In this document: positions 33,229 through 42,648 of the stretch, in pieces
How positions within the stretch are numbered: the first letter of the stretch is position 1
How the letters are laid out: each line of letters opens with the position of its first letter
Assembly: GCA_015056145.1 (NCBI GenBank)
Contig: SVGY01000015.1
Location: 1-60,238 of the forward strand
Reading direction: 5' to 3'
From: Clostridiales bacterium
Lineage (GTDB): Bacteria > Bacillota > Clostridia > Christensenellales > Aristaeellaceae
DNA length: 60,238 nucleotides
Program-made: the position numbers and the translations under genes
The notes under the pieces: model-generated
Told to the model about the DNA's origin: nothing
Seen by the model: the letters and a program-made list of their open reading frames with translations, nothing else
The model's database searches: none

Positions 33229-34077
33229 TTAGCCCAGCAGCAGATGGAGCACCACCTGATAATTGTATACGATGATGCAGGTAAAGAAGATGCTGTCCAG
33301 CCGGTCCAGCATGCCGCCATGGCCGGGGAAGATATGGCCGAAATCCTTCACCTTGCAGTGACGCTTGACCATGCTGGCGAAAAGGTCGCCCACCTGGGCA
33401 GCTATGCCGCCCAGCAGGCCCACAATGATATCGCCCCAGAGGGGGGGATAGGGCTGCGCAGCGCCTATGGAGAAAAGCCTGCCTACCAGGATGGCGCAGG
33501 CCACGCTGCCCAGCAGGCCGCCCACGGAACCGGAAATGGTCTTGTTGGGGCTGATGTTGGGGCAAAGCTTGGGGCCCCTCAGGGCACTGCCCACAAAATA
33601 GGCGAAGGTATCGCCGCCCACCGCCACCGCAAACAGCAGCACCATCAGCATTTTGTTCAGATGGGGCATGGTATCTGCCAGGGTGATGCCGGCAAGGCAC
33701 ATGCAGGGCAGCACCAGGGTGAGCATGGGCACCACGCTGTAGATAATATCATCCAGAACGGGAGCCTCCCGGCGCATCACCTGCAGGCAAATGCAGAAGG
33801 TGAGTACCGTCAGGATAGGAATAATCACCACAGAGGAAGAAAACAGCTTCACCGCAGGCAGCGCCAGAGCCAGTGCAACATAGCTGGTCCATTTGACGGG
33901 TTTGTGACCGCCGGCGGTCAGGGCGTTCAGTTCCTCGTAGATAGCAATGGTGGTAGCCACAAAAGCAAGGGCGACAAAATACCATCCGCCCAAAATGAGG
34001 GTAACCGCAAGCACCGCAAGCAATACGGCGCCTGTGATAGTTCTTGTGAGCATGGCGGAGCTTTTTCTATTGGCCAT
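33229..34077 (-). CDS. cdsA: Phosphatidate cytidylyltransferase
   Basis: A 282-aa membrane enzyme that makes CDP-diacylglycerol from phosphatidate and CTP. About eight helices and the C-terminal signature KDFGHIFPGHGGMLDRLDS, preceded by PNKTISGSVGG. It has its own promoter at 34116-34144 although it follows uppS on the same strand. Confidence 0.96.
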   Translation of the reverse strand: MANRKSSAMLTRTITGAVLLAVLAVTLILGGWYFVALAFVATTIAIYEELNALTAGGHKPVKWTSYVALALALPAVKLFSSSVVIIPILTVLTFCICLQVMRREAPVLDDIIYSVVPMLTLVLPCMCLAGITLADTMPHLNKMLMVLLFAVAVGGDTFAYFVGSALRGPKLCPNISPNKTISGSVGGLLGSVACAILVGRLFSIGAAQPYPPLWGDIIVGLLGGIAAQVGDLFASMVKRHCKVKDFGHIFPGHGGMLDRLDSIFFTCIIVYNYQVVLHLLLG

Positions 34078-34115
34078 AGCAAATACCTCCCAATAAAAGC
34101 AAAAGCGCTCCTGTT

Positions 34116-34144
34116 ATTGTAGTTGATTATTCGTATTTGGTCAA
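34116..34144 (-). promoter_or_regulatory. Internal sigma-A promoter before cdsA
   Basis: On the minus strand, TTGACC (34144-34139), a 17-base spacer, and TACAAT (34121-34116), in the 187-bp gap between uppS and cdsA. Confidence 0.75.
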
Positions 34145-34264
34145 GGGCCGGGGAGAGGGCAGGGCCCCCCTGGAAAACATCATTTCAATATCGCAGCGGA
34201 CATAATACCGCAGGCGGCACGGGAAGTATAACGGCCTGCGGCAGGGCAGAATACTCCTCCGGGA

Positions 34265-35002
34265 TTATCTGCCCCCATAGCGCCGGTCACGGTTCTGGAA
34301 CTGCCAGATGCACCTGTGCAGATCCGGCACATGGAAATCAGGCCAGAGAGTTTCCGGGAAAAGGAACTCGGCATAGGAGCACTGCCAGAGCAGGAAGTTG
34401 CTCAGGCGCATTTCGCCGCTGGTGCGGATGAGCAGATCCACATCCGGTACGCCGGCGGTGTAGAGGCGGCTTTCCAGCATGGCTTCGTCGATGGCGGCGG
34501 GGTCGAGTACGCCGTCGGCAGCCTCCCGGGCCAGCTGCTGTGCGGCACGCACCAGCTCTGCACGGCCACCGTAGTTCACGGCGATATTCAGCCGGAGGCC
34601 TTCCAGGTGACGGGTACGTTCCTCGGCCTGGGCAAGGGCCTCCCGCTGGGGCGCAGGCAGCCCGTCCTTATCGCCCAGAATGGTGATGCGCACACGGTTT
34701 TCAATGAGCTCATCAATCTCGCTGGCAAAAAAGTCCAGGATCAGTTGCATCAGTGCATCTACCTCGGTTTTGGAACGGCGCCAGTTCTCCGTGGAAAATG
34801 CATACAGCGTCAGTGCGCCCACGCCGATATCGCTTGCATTGCGGATAATCTCCCGGAGGTTCTCCGTGCCGGCCCGGTGTCCAAGGGCTACCTGCAGCTT
34901 GTGCGCCTTCGCCCAGCGGCCGTTGCCGTCCATGATAATGGCGATGTGTCTGGGCAAACGTTCCGGGTCGATTTCCGGGGGAAGAGGATATTTGATGGCC
35001 AT
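34265..35002 (-). CDS. uppS: Undecaprenyl diphosphate synthase
   Basis: A 245-aa cis-prenyltransferase that makes the C55 lipid carrier for peptidoglycan. IIMDGNGRWAK with the catalytic Asp, GHRAG, YAFSTENWRR, and the C-terminal DLLIRTSGEMRLSNFLLWQ then EFLF. ATG 35002 is chosen because GGAGG lies seven bases upstream; an earlier ATG at 35035 has none. Confidence 0.96.
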   Translation of the reverse strand: MAIKYPLPPEIDPERLPRHIAIIMDGNGRWAKAHKLQVALGHRAGTENLREIIRNASDIGVGALTLYAFSTENWRRSKTEVDALMQLILDFFASEIDELIENRVRITILGDKDGLPAPQREALAQAEERTRHLEGLRLNIAVNYGGRAELVRAAQQLAREAADGVLDPAAIDEAMLESRLYTAGVPDVDLLIRTSGEMRLSNFLLWQCSYAEFLFPETLWPDFHVPDLHRCIWQFQNRDRRYGGR

Positions 35003-35038
35003 GATTGTGCCTCCGTCGTAAATGATCTGTGTCAATTC

Positions 35039-35047
35039 ATTATATCA
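35039..35047 (-). promoter_or_regulatory. Extended -10 promoter of uppS
   Basis: On the minus strand, TGA followed by TATAAT (35044-35039). The -35 region (TTTCAA at 16 bases) is poor. Confidence 0.55.
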
Positions 35048-35099
35048 AAGCAGAGGGAAATTGAAAAGAGCCGCCGCCCTGAGGCAGCAGCTCCGCCGG

Positions 35100-35564
35100 T
35101 TATGCCCTGTTGCTCCCATCCTCCGCATACCGGGCATTTACACGGATGATAAAATGCCGTTCCGGGCGGGCATCCTCCCGGCTGAGAAGAAACTGCACCG
35201 GAGGCGCCTCCACGGAAAGCATCCTTTCGTCTTCTTCATTTTCTTCGTTTTTCGGGCCTTCTGCGCCGGGGATCAGCAAAAGGCGGAAACCCCGGGCCTT
35301 TTCCCGGTTATTTTCGTCCGTTTCCAGCAGGCGAAGGCTGGCAAGGATGCTCCTGCCGGGCTTTGCGCCATTGAGGATCAGCCGCACCGTCAGCCGCAGG
35401 GGCTCCGGTTCCAGATCCCTGGAGATGAACAGCGTACGGGCTTTTTCCCCCTGATGAAAATATACATGATATTCGTCCTCCGCTTCCCCGGGCGCAAGGG
35501 GGCCGATGCGCACGGCAGCGCCTTCGCTGAAGGGACGGCCGACGGCTTCGTCGGAATGGTTCAC
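35100..35564 (-). CDS. Conserved-looking protein of unknown function
   Basis: A 154-aa acidic protein without signal or membrane segment. The pattern of alternating strands (EYHVYFHQGEKARTLFIS, LRLTVRLILNGAKPGRSI, GFRLLLIPG, HFIIRVNARY) suggests one beta-sandwich domain, with a Glu/Asn-rich insert near residue 110. It diverges from the gene at 35735. I do not recognise the family. Confidence 0.6.
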   Translation of the reverse strand: MNHSDEAVGRPFSEGAAVRIGPLAPGEAEDEYHVYFHQGEKARTLFISRDLEPEPLRLTVRLILNGAKPGRSILASLRLLETDENNREKARGFRLLLIPGAEGPKNEENEEDERMLSVEAPPVQFLLSREDARPERHFIIRVNARYAEDGSNRA

Positions 35565-35734
35565 GGGTCATTCCTCCCTGTCAGGTACTGCGCAGGCTTT
35601 GCTGCGCTGATACCAGCATATGCCCCGGCCCTGCGCCGTGTGCGGCATAGAGGAAACCGGCAAACCATATGTTCATTGTAAAGCGGCTGAGGAATGACAT
35701 GCGCATCCTTTGCAGGAAAGGAAGAATCGGTTGT

Positions 35735-37570
35735 ATGATGGATTTTGCTCACAAGGTGCTGATGCTCCGGCCCATGCGCCCCGGGGCAGGAGGTTTTGCA
35801 AGGCTGATGATGCAGCGGGGGCGGCCCGTGGTGGAGATACACGCAAAGGGGATAGGCCGGGAGGGGTTCCGGGCGTATCTGCTGGCAGGGCGAAAGGCCA
35901 CACTGCTGGGGGAGGCCCCTTGCCACAACCGGGGGGATGCACAGCTGAATGCGGTCATTTCGGCTGCCTGCCTGGAAAACCAGGAAATGCAGGCCATTGC
36001 CGTCATTGAAAACCGGAAGGATCCGGGGCCTCTTTTGCTGGGTCTCATCAGCGGCCCGGAAACCATGACCGCTGCCCGGAATGCCTGTCTGGAGCTCTGC
36101 GAAGGGCTGAAACGCCCCAAAAACAAAGAGGCAGCTTCGGAAAGGCTGCCTGCGGAAAATACCAACGACAGCCCGGCAGACCGGCAGGGGTCGGAAGGGG
36201 AGCAGGGCCGCAGGGGGATGAAAGAAGCGAGGCAGGAAAGGACGGAGAGCGATGGGCCGTCCCGGGGCGTGGATGAAGGAGGAGATCGTGATGCTTCTCC
36301 CCGGGATGTTTTTGGGAAGGATACAGTGGGCAGGGATGTTGATGAACCACCTCCCGGAACAGCAGGCATGCCGTTCCCCGAAACAGGGCGGCTGTGCGGC
36401 AGCAGTGCAGATGAAGCCGGGCAGCATCAATCCCGGAAGGAAGGCGATTCCCGGGGACGGAACAGTGCTGGTAATGTTGAGGGTTTTCCCCGGGATGCAT
36501 CGGAAAGAAACGCACCGGGCTTTGGTGTATCGTGTCAAAGCACATCAGGCGCAAATGCCGATATACCACCTCCCGGAACAGCAGGCATGCCGTTCCCTGA
36601 AACAGGGCGGCTGTGCGGCAGCAGTGCGGATGAAGCCGGGCAGCATCAGCCCCGGAAGGAAGGCGATTCCCGGGGACGGAACAGCGATGGTAATGTTGAG
36701 GGTTTTCCCCGGGATGCATCGGAAAGAAACGCACCGGGCTTTGGTGTATCGTGTCAAAGCACATCAGGCGCAAATGCCGATATACCAATCCCCGGGGCAG
36801 CAGGCATGCCGTTCCCTGAAACGGAGAGAATGTGCGAAAGAAAGATATCCCAGGCATCACCTGAAAATGCAGAAACCCACCTGCCACTGCCCATGACGGT
36901 AGCCTACCGACTGCCCTCCAGGAATGTTTTCACACTGCGCAGAAGGCCTGCTGCCGCCCCTGTGCAGGCATCCCGGAAGAAAAATAAAAATCAGCCGCCC
37001 CTTCCCATGGCGGAAATCCGCCGTGCTGTGGATGCGGCAGGCAGACTTTTCCTTGAAATGGAGGGGAAGAAGCGCACAAAACCGGGAAAGACTATTTCCG
37101 CAAGCCCGCAGGAGACCCCCGGAGATACGCTCCTCACTGCCATTGATCCCCTTGCCTTTCTGGCGGCAAGGGAAAGAGCGCCGCAGCCCGAAAACCCGGC
37201 CTCAGCAACCTGTGCCGCAGATTCTCTTCCGGCCAGGCACAGTAGCGCCGGCAAAGAGTCCGCCTTATCGGCCTCCCAGCAGCGGCAGCCGGTGGATGCC
37301 CTGCCGCAGTTGATCTGGCCCAGACTGTTTCACACTGTCAGGGAGGCGTTCGACCGCTATCCACCCAGCGGGCGATTCCTTCTGCCCGGCTGGCGTTTCG
37401 TGTGCGCCTCCCATCAGGGGGAAGGGCTGTGGATTGGCAGGCAGGCCCAGGACGGCAGGGTCATCCGCACTGCCTATGTATTGCGGGGCGCACCGGAGGA
37501 AGGCTCGGAATACCAGCCCCTCAGAGGCACTGACGGCTGCGTGTACAGGGCGCTGGTACAGCGGCTGTGA
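35735..37570 (+). CDS. Large low-complexity protein with a 73-residue internal repeat
   Basis: A 611-aa protein with no signal peptide. ATG 35735 follows AGGAAAGGAAG. Residues 1-125 form a compact domain (LMLRPMRPGAGGFARLMM, AYLLAGRKATLLGEAPC) that looks globular. A long Gly/Ser/Asp/Arg-rich linker follows, holding two full and one partial copy of a 73-residue repeat (about residues 205-365). The C-terminal 80 residues look globular again (FHTVREAFDRYPPSGRFLLP, GEGLWIGRQAQ). The layout, two folded ends joined by a variable disordered linker, recalls proteins of the spore coat or cortex machinery, but no known domain is identified. Confidence 0.65.
   Translation: MMDFAHKVLMLRPMRPGAGGFARLMMQRGRPVVEIHAKGIGREGFRAYLLAGRKATLLGEAPCHNRGDAQLNAVISAACLENQEMQAIAVIENRKDPGPLLLGLISGPETMTAARNACLELCEGLKRPKNKEAASERLPAENTNDSPADRQGSEGEQGRRGMKEARQERTESDGPSRGVDEGGDRDASPRDVFGKDTVGRDVDEPPPGTAGMPFPETGRLCGSSADEAGQHQSRKEGDSRGRNSAGNVEGFPRDASERNAPGFGVSCQSTSGANADIPPPGTAGMPFPETGRLCGSSADEAGQHQPRKEGDSRGRNSDGNVEGFPRDASERNAPGFGVSCQSTSGANADIPIPGAAGMPFPETERMCERKISQASPENAETHLPLPMTVAYRLPSRNVFTLRRRPAAAPVQASRKKNKNQPPLPMAEIRRAVDAAGRLFLEMEGKKRTKPGKTISASPQETPGDTLLTAIDPLAFLAARERAPQPENPASATCAADSLPARHSSAGKESALSASQQRQPVDALPQLIWPRLFHTVREAFDRYPPSGRFLLPGWRFVCASHQGEGLWIGRQAQDGRVIRTAYVLRGAPEEGSEYQPLRGTDGCVYRALVQRL
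36347..36825 (+). repeat. 219-bp tandem repeat inside the gene at 35735
   Basis: Copies begin at 36347, 36566 and 36785 (period 219 bp, 73 codons), the third broken off after about 40 bases. The first two are nearly identical in DNA, with scattered single-base changes. The period is a multiple of three, so the frame is kept. Confidence 0.93.
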
Positions 37571-37612
37571 AAAATCCCCTGCGGGGGGCTGTTCAAGGAT
37601 GGAAATTTATAG

Positions 37613-37618
37613 TATAAT
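37613..37618 (+). promoter_or_regulatory. -10 box of the aldolase gene
   Basis: TATAAT at 37613-37618, 36 bases before ATG 37654. The sequence at -35 (TGTTCA at 17 bases) is weak. Confidence 0.55.
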
Positions 37619-37653
37619 ATACTTATTCCGAGCATTTTAAGGAGGGAAACCCC

Positions 37654-38619
37654 ATGGCACTTGTCAATACCAAGGAAATGTTCAAGAAGGCTTACGAAGG
37701 CGGCTACGCCATCGGCGCTTTCAACGTAAACAACATGGAAATCGTTCAGGGCATCACCGAAGCCGCTCAGGCTGTGAATGCTCCTGTTATCCTGCAGGTC
37801 AGCAAGGGCGCCCGCGCCTACGCCAACCACACCTACCTGGTAAAGATGGTGGAAGCCGCTGTTCAGGAAACCGGCCTGCCCATCGCCCTGCATCTGGACC
37901 ACGGCCCCGACTTTGAAACCTGCAAGAGCTGCATCGACGGCGGCTTCACTTCCGTTATGATCGACGGCAGCCACCTGAGCTTTGAAGAGAACATCGCCCT
38001 GACCAAGAAGGTCGTCGATTACGCCCACGACCGTGGCGTAACCGTAGAAGGCGAACTGGGCCGTCTGGCCGGCGTTGAGGACGACGTAAAGGTCTCCGCT
38101 GCCGATTCCAGCTACACCCGCCCCGAAGAAGTGGAAGAATTTGCCACCCGCACCGGCTGCGACTCTCTGGCCATCGCCATCGGCACCAGCCACGGCGCTT
38201 TCAAGTTCACCGCTGAGCAGTGCACCCGCAACGAGGACGGCATCCTGCTGCCCCCTCCCCTGCGCTTTGACATCCTGGAAGAAGTTTCCAAGCGTCTGCC
38301 CGGCTTCCCCATCGTTCTGCACGGCGCTTCCTCTGTGCCCCAGAACTTTGTGAAGATCATCAACGAAAACGGCGGCAAGATGCCCGACGCCGTCGGCATC
38401 CCCGAGGAGCAGCTGCGCAAGGCCGCTTCCATGGCTGTTTGCAAGATCAACATCGACAGCGACCTGCGTCTGTCCTTCACCGCTATGATCCGCAAGCACC
38501 TCGTCGACCATCCCGATCACTTCGACCCCCGTCAGTACCTCACCGACGCCCGCAAGGCTCTGGGCGAAATGGTGCAGCACAAGATCGTCAACGTGCTGGG
38601 CTGCAACGGCAAGGCCTGA
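37654..38619 (+). CDS. fba: Class II fructose-bisphosphate aldolase
   Basis: A 321-aa zinc-dependent aldolase that splits fructose 1,6-bisphosphate in glycolysis. Zinc and catalytic residues are in HLDHGPDFETCKSCIDGGFT, VEGELGRLAGVEDDV, GTSHGAFKF and LHGASSVP. AAGGAGGG precedes the ATG. Codon choice is strongly biased toward C-ending codons compared with neighbours, as expected for a highly expressed gene. Confidence 0.97.
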   Translation: MALVNTKEMFKKAYEGGYAIGAFNVNNMEIVQGITEAAQAVNAPVILQVSKGARAYANHTYLVKMVEAAVQETGLPIALHLDHGPDFETCKSCIDGGFTSVMIDGSHLSFEENIALTKKVVDYAHDRGVTVEGELGRLAGVEDDVKVSAADSSYTRPEEVEEFATRTGCDSLAIAIGTSHGAFKFTAEQCTRNEDGILLPPPLRFDILEEVSKRLPGFPIVLHGASSVPQNFVKIINENGGKMPDAVGIPEEQLRKAASMAVCKINIDSDLRLSFTAMIRKHLVDHPDHFDPRQYLTDARKALGEMVQHKIVNVLGCNGKA

Positions 38620-38644
38620 TCGGTCATCCCCCCAGTGTAAAATG

Positions 38645-38673
38645 AACCCCCACCATCCGGTGGGGGTTTTTGT
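38645..38673 (+). terminator. Intrinsic terminator of the aldolase gene
   Basis: Stem AACCCCCACC (38645-38654) with GGTGGGGGTT (38659-38668), loop ATCC, followed by TTTGTTT. The mirrored side ends TTCATTTTA, so it could also serve the convergent gene ending at 38693. Confidence 0.93.
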
Positions 38674-38692
38674 TTGGGATAATATCGTTGTC

Positions 38693-40720
38693 TCATTCAA
38701 AGGAAAAGGGGAACTCAGCGGTGGAAAAAGCAAGGTTGTGGGATATGGCGAATGCTTCCGCAGGGGAACCGCTCTGGCCATAGATAACGCAGTCAGAAGC
38801 CGCATTTTTAAATGCAGAATCATGAATGTAGGTTACGCTGGAGGGAATGTATACCCCCTTGAGCCCGGTACAGCCCATGAGCGCTTCCTCTTCGATGGAA
38901 GTAAGCCCGTCGCCGAAGCAGACATATTCCAGGGCTGTGCAATCGATGAAGATTTGACTGTTGCCCCAATCCAGGGCCCAGTCGTTTATGTTGTTGCTCA
39001 CATAAGCCGTTTTCAGACCGGTGCAGCCTCCGAAGGCGTAAGCGCCAAGGGTGGTGGTGCTGTCGGGTACAATGATCTCCGTCAGGGACGAGCAGTTCCT
39101 GAAGGCGTCTTTTTCCAGGGTAATCAGTGTGCGGGGCAGTTCCACGCCGGTCAGTTTGGAGCAGTTATTGAAGGCGCTGCCGTAAATATCCGTCACCTTC
39201 CGGATGGAGAGGCTTTCCAGTGCGGTGCAGTTTTCAAAGGCATGATTGCCGATAACGCCCCGGTAAACGGTAGCTTCTTTCAGGCTGGTGCATTCTGCGA
39301 AGGCATATTCATCCACCAGGATGGACGTGCTGGGTATTTCCACCATTTCCAGAGAGCTGCAGCCATAGAAGGCATAGGAGCCGATGCTGTTGACGCCGCT
39401 TTCAATGGTGAGGGTCTTCAGCGAGGTGCAATTCATAAATGCGCCGTTTTTGGCCCAGTCTTCACTCCAGTTGGTAAGCTGTTCACCCAGGGTTACATGG
39501 GTCAGAGAAGCGCAGTTTTTGAATGCATATGCGCCAATGGTCACGGTTTTTGCGGGTATGATCACCTCTGTAAGGGCGGTTTCCTCAAAGGCGTTTTTGC
39601 CAATGGAAACAAGACTTTCGGGCAGCGCCGCCTCTCCGAGCAGGGAACAGCCGCAGAATGCTTTGTTTCCGATCGTTTCCAGGGATGCAGGAAAAACGAT
39701 GCTTTCCAGCATGGTGCAATTTTCAAAAGCGCCATCGTCAATGGAGATCAGTCCCTCGGGCAGGGTGACGGTTGTCAGGTGGCTGCAATCCCGGAAGGCG
39801 TTGATGGGCAGATGCGTTACGCCAGGCCTAACCGTTACTTCAGTCAGAGCAATACAGTTGCCGAAAACGCTGTTGTCGCCCCAGGCCACAGTCCATTTGG
39901 CAACAGAGCCGCCAATGACAGCTTTTTCCATTTGGAGGCAATCCGTATATACCCGGGCACCCATTTCGGTAACAGAATCAGGAATAATAATTCCCTTAAG
40001 CTTGCTGCAGCCTCTGAACGCTTCGTCGCCAATGGTCAGCAGCGTTTGCGGCAGCTCAATTTCCTTCATGGAAGTGCATCCCTGGAAGGCATGGGCGCCG
40101 ATATACGTTGCGTTGTGGAGAGTGATATCGCTCATATAGGAGCAATTCTGGAAGGCTTCATCGCCTACATCGCCATACACTTCCACAATATCCAGCAGTT
40201 CGCAGTTTTTGAAAGCGCCTGCACCCACGGATGTTACCGTGCTGGGTAGCGTGAGCGTATCCAGCAAAGTACAGTTTTCAAAGGCATATTTGCCAATGCA
40301 GGTTATACCGGGAGCAAATTCTATTTCAAAGAGATTGACACAATCGGCAAATGCGCCGTTGCTTCCCCAGGATTCCGGCCAGGAAGTGATCCCTGCACCC
40401 AGGGACAGATTCTGTATCCTTGTGCAGCCACGAAAGGCGGCTGGCTCAATGGTGGTGTAGCAATCAGGAATCACAACGGATTTAATGGAGGTATTGTCCC
40501 TGAACGCCTCTTTTCCCACAACGGTGACGGGATAGCCGCCAAGGTTTTCAGGCAGTACAAGATGGGTCTCTTCCCCCAGGTACCCCGTAACCCGGACAAT
40601 GCCATCACGGTTTACGGAAAAGGTCCAGTCGCCGCTGGTGTAATTCTCATCGGCCACTGCACAGATGCATGTAAATGCGAGGCATACTGCAAGCATCATC
40701 GTGAAGATCGTCTTTTTCAT
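38693..40720 (-). CDS. BspA-type leucine-rich repeat secreted protein
   Basis: A 675-aa protein. Signal peptide at 1-23, then an N-terminal beta domain (WTFSVNRDGIVRVTGYLG), then about 22 LRR_5 (BspA/TpLRR) repeats of about 23 residues each: AFxxCxxLxxIxIPxSVTxIGxxAF pattern, for example IGDEAFRGCSKLKGIIIPDS and LGAYAFGGCTGLKTAYVS. The last 20 residues hold no anchor. BspA-like proteins bind extracellular matrix or other cells in Treponema, Tannerella and Trichomonas, so an adhesive role is plausible. Confidence 0.9.
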   Translation of the reverse strand: MKKTIFTMMLAVCLAFTCICAVADENYTSGDWTFSVNRDGIVRVTGYLGEETHLVLPENLGGYPVTVVGKEAFRDNTSIKSVVIPDCYTTIEPAAFRGCTRIQNLSLGAGITSWPESWGSNGAFADCVNLFEIEFAPGITCIGKYAFENCTLLDTLTLPSTVTSVGAGAFKNCELLDIVEVYGDVGDEAFQNCSYMSDITLHNATYIGAHAFQGCTSMKEIELPQTLLTIGDEAFRGCSKLKGIIIPDSVTEMGARVYTDCLQMEKAVIGGSVAKWTVAWGDNSVFGNCIALTEVTVRPGVTHLPINAFRDCSHLTTVTLPEGLISIDDGAFENCTMLESIVFPASLETIGNKAFCGCSLLGEAALPESLVSIGKNAFEETALTEVIIPAKTVTIGAYAFKNCASLTHVTLGEQLTNWSEDWAKNGAFMNCTSLKTLTIESGVNSIGSYAFYGCSSLEMVEIPSTSILVDEYAFAECTSLKEATVYRGVIGNHAFENCTALESLSIRKVTDIYGSAFNNCSKLTGVELPRTLITLEKDAFRNCSSLTEIIVPDSTTTLGAYAFGGCTGLKTAYVSNNINDWALDWGNSQIFIDCTALEYVCFGDGLTSIEEEALMGCTGLKGVYIPSSVTYIHDSAFKNAASDCVIYGQSGSPAEAFAISHNLAFSTAEFPFSFE

Positions 40721-40763
40721 GTGGCTTTCACTCCTGTTCTGGTTTTATTTTTTTGCGCTTTTC

Positions 40764-41681
40764 TCAGGGCGCATTGGGGCCGTTTTTATCCGGAACCATC
40801 ACATGGATTTTTTTCGGCAGCGTCTCTATTTCAGACTGCCTGAAATCTTCCATGCATTCTCCGTCTATGGTCCAGGGAAGCTTGTTTTCTGAAATAATGG
40901 TTGCCTTTTTGGCTTTGCGGTAGGTAATACAGGGGCAGTCCCCATAATTTCGGGTACGCAGGGCATATATCATTTTTGTAACTTCTCGTGCAGTAGAAGG
41001 CCTGGACACAAGCAGAACTTCCAAATATCCATCATCCATTATAGCGTCTTCCGGGCTGAATTGCAAAACTCCGCCGATGGACATGGTGTTGCTGAAGCAG
41101 CCCATTAAATATTTTCCTTCCAGAATCTCCTCGTCCACATGAACCGCCATTGCTTCTGCCCTGAGAGCATGAAGATCCCGTATTCCCTCCAGGATATAGG
41201 CAAAATGCCCCAGCACATTTTTTATGTTCTGGGGAACGCTGTAGGATACTTTTGCCGGCATGCCGAAAGCCGCCACATAGGCAAAGGGATGCCCATTGAA
41301 AAGACCAATATCAAAGGCCTGCGCAACCCCGTCCAGCACCTGCTCTGCAGCAGCGCACAGATCGGGGGAGAGATGCAGGCTTGCAGCGTAATCGTTGGTA
41401 CTTCCGGAGGGAAGGTACCCGATGGGCGTGCTGTGCCCGCCTTCCACAATACCGGAAACCACTTCGCTGAAGGTACCGTCGCCACCAACACAGCATATGA
41501 TATTTGCCCTGCCGCCATATTCACAGGCATAGCGACGGGCATCGCCGGCTTTTTCTGTCAACAGCACAGTGGGAAGAAACCCCTTTGACTGTATTGTGCG
41601 GACAATATCCGGCATTTTCTTGATGCCCTTGCATTTTCCGGCCTTGGGATTGATGATGAGCAGTATGTTTTTTTCCAGCAT
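40764..41681 (-). CDS. Diacylglycerol/lipid kinase family protein
   Basis: A 305-aa member of the DagK/YegS/BmrU family. Nucleotide motif GGDGTFSEVVSG (about residues 60-71), PSGSTNDYAASL, and the C-terminal beta domain ending with WTIDGE. ATG 41681 is the start that gives the family N-terminus LLIINPKAGKCKG. It probably phosphorylates diacylglycerol or a related lipid to recycle it. The gene follows the Lgt-like enzyme on the same strand, and diacylglycerol metabolism may link the two; that is inference. Confidence 0.9.
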   Translation of the reverse strand: MLEKNILLIINPKAGKCKGIKKMPDIVRTIQSKGFLPTVLLTEKAGDARRYACEYGGRANIICCVGGDGTFSEVVSGIVEGGHSTPIGYLPSGSTNDYAASLHLSPDLCAAAEQVLDGVAQAFDIGLFNGHPFAYVAAFGMPAKVSYSVPQNIKNVLGHFAYILEGIRDLHALRAEAMAVHVDEEILEGKYLMGCFSNTMSIGGVLQFSPEDAIMDDGYLEVLLVSRPSTAREVTKMIYALRTRNYGDCPCITYRKAKKATIISENKLPWTIDGECMEDFRQSEIETLPKKIHVMVPDKNGPNAP

Positions 41682-41788
41682 AATGACGCTCTTCCATTTC
41701 TTGAATTCATATTCTGCTGCGGAGAAAGGGACGACAGCTGCATTGTATGAAACATTTTCCGGTTGGATAAACGGTATGAACAAAGCCT

Positions 41789-42556
41789 TCAGACCGGTTG
41801 CCCGGTTGGTTTGACAGGCTTTATCAGCATCAATGATGTGCTGACGATAAACAGACCCACGCTGATCCATTGGGAGGTGGAAATGCCCATGGCCAGCCCC
41901 CGGATTACATCGCCCCGGAAAAATTCCAAAACAAAGCGGCACACGGAATAGATTTGCAGATAGTGAAACAGCGCATGCAGCTCGGGCCGCCGTTTCCGGG
42001 TATAATGGATCAGGTAAACAAAGGCGGCGATATTCAGCAAAGCCTCAAGAAGCTGCACAGGAAAAGTTGGATAGGATATGCCCGCTTTGGGAAAAGAAAG
42101 ACAAAAGGGCCCTTCATAGGGCATGCCATAGCAGCACCCTGCAAAAAAGCATCCCAGCCGGCCAAAGGCGTGCCCCAGCGGAATGCAGGGGATGACGGAT
42201 TCACAGTAAGCTCCCAGCCGGACACGAGCGAATTTCGCCCCGAAAAGGGCACCGATGATACCGAAGATCAGCCCGCCGTAGAAGACCAGACCGCCTTGGG
42301 TAAGGAAAGAAAAATCGCCTGCAAGCATCTGATGAAATGCTTTACCCAGGCCATGGGAAATCACTATATAAAGCAGCTTGGCACCGATCAGTGCAAAGCC
42401 GATTGCAAACGCAAGGATGATCAGCAGGGAATCAGCATCTTCACCAGCTTTTTTTGTACGGATAATAGCAATATATGAAGCGATCAGTATGCCAAGCGCC
42501 ATGCACACGCCATACATCGGAAAGATTATTTTACCAATAGAAAGAAAAGGAAGCAC
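41789..42556 (-). CDS. lgt: Lgt-like prolipoprotein diacylglyceryl transferase
   Basis: A membrane protein of 255 residues with about seven helices. The Lgt core is present as LGHAFGRLGCFFAGCCYG with the essential His-x-x-x-Arg arrangement, although the standard Asn and Glu of GNFxNxE are replaced by Cys-rich sequence, a variant seen in clostridial Lgt-like proteins. GTG 42556 is preferred because AGGAGG lies eight bases upstream; ATG 42562 would leave only two bases. The enzyme moves diacylglycerol from phosphatidylglycerol to lipobox cysteines. The window codes for several lipoproteins that need it. Confidence 0.85.
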   Translation of the reverse strand: MLPFLSIGKIIFPMYGVCMALGILIASYIAIIRTKKAGEDADSLLIILAFAIGFALIGAKLLYIVISHGLGKAFHQMLAGDFSFLTQGGLVFYGGLIFGIIGALFGAKFARVRLGAYCESVIPCIPLGHAFGRLGCFFAGCCYGMPYEGPFCLSFPKAGISYPTFPVQLLEALLNIAAFVYLIHYTRKRRPELHALFHYLQIYSVCRFVLEFFRGDVIRGLAMGISTSQWISVGLFIVSTSLMLIKPVKPTGQPV

Positions 42557-42648
42557 AGGCATCTCCTCCTGATCGAAAAAAATAAAAAACCTACTGCTGT
42601 TTGAGCATACCAGATTAAGGCAATACACAAAAGCAGTAGGTGCGTGGA

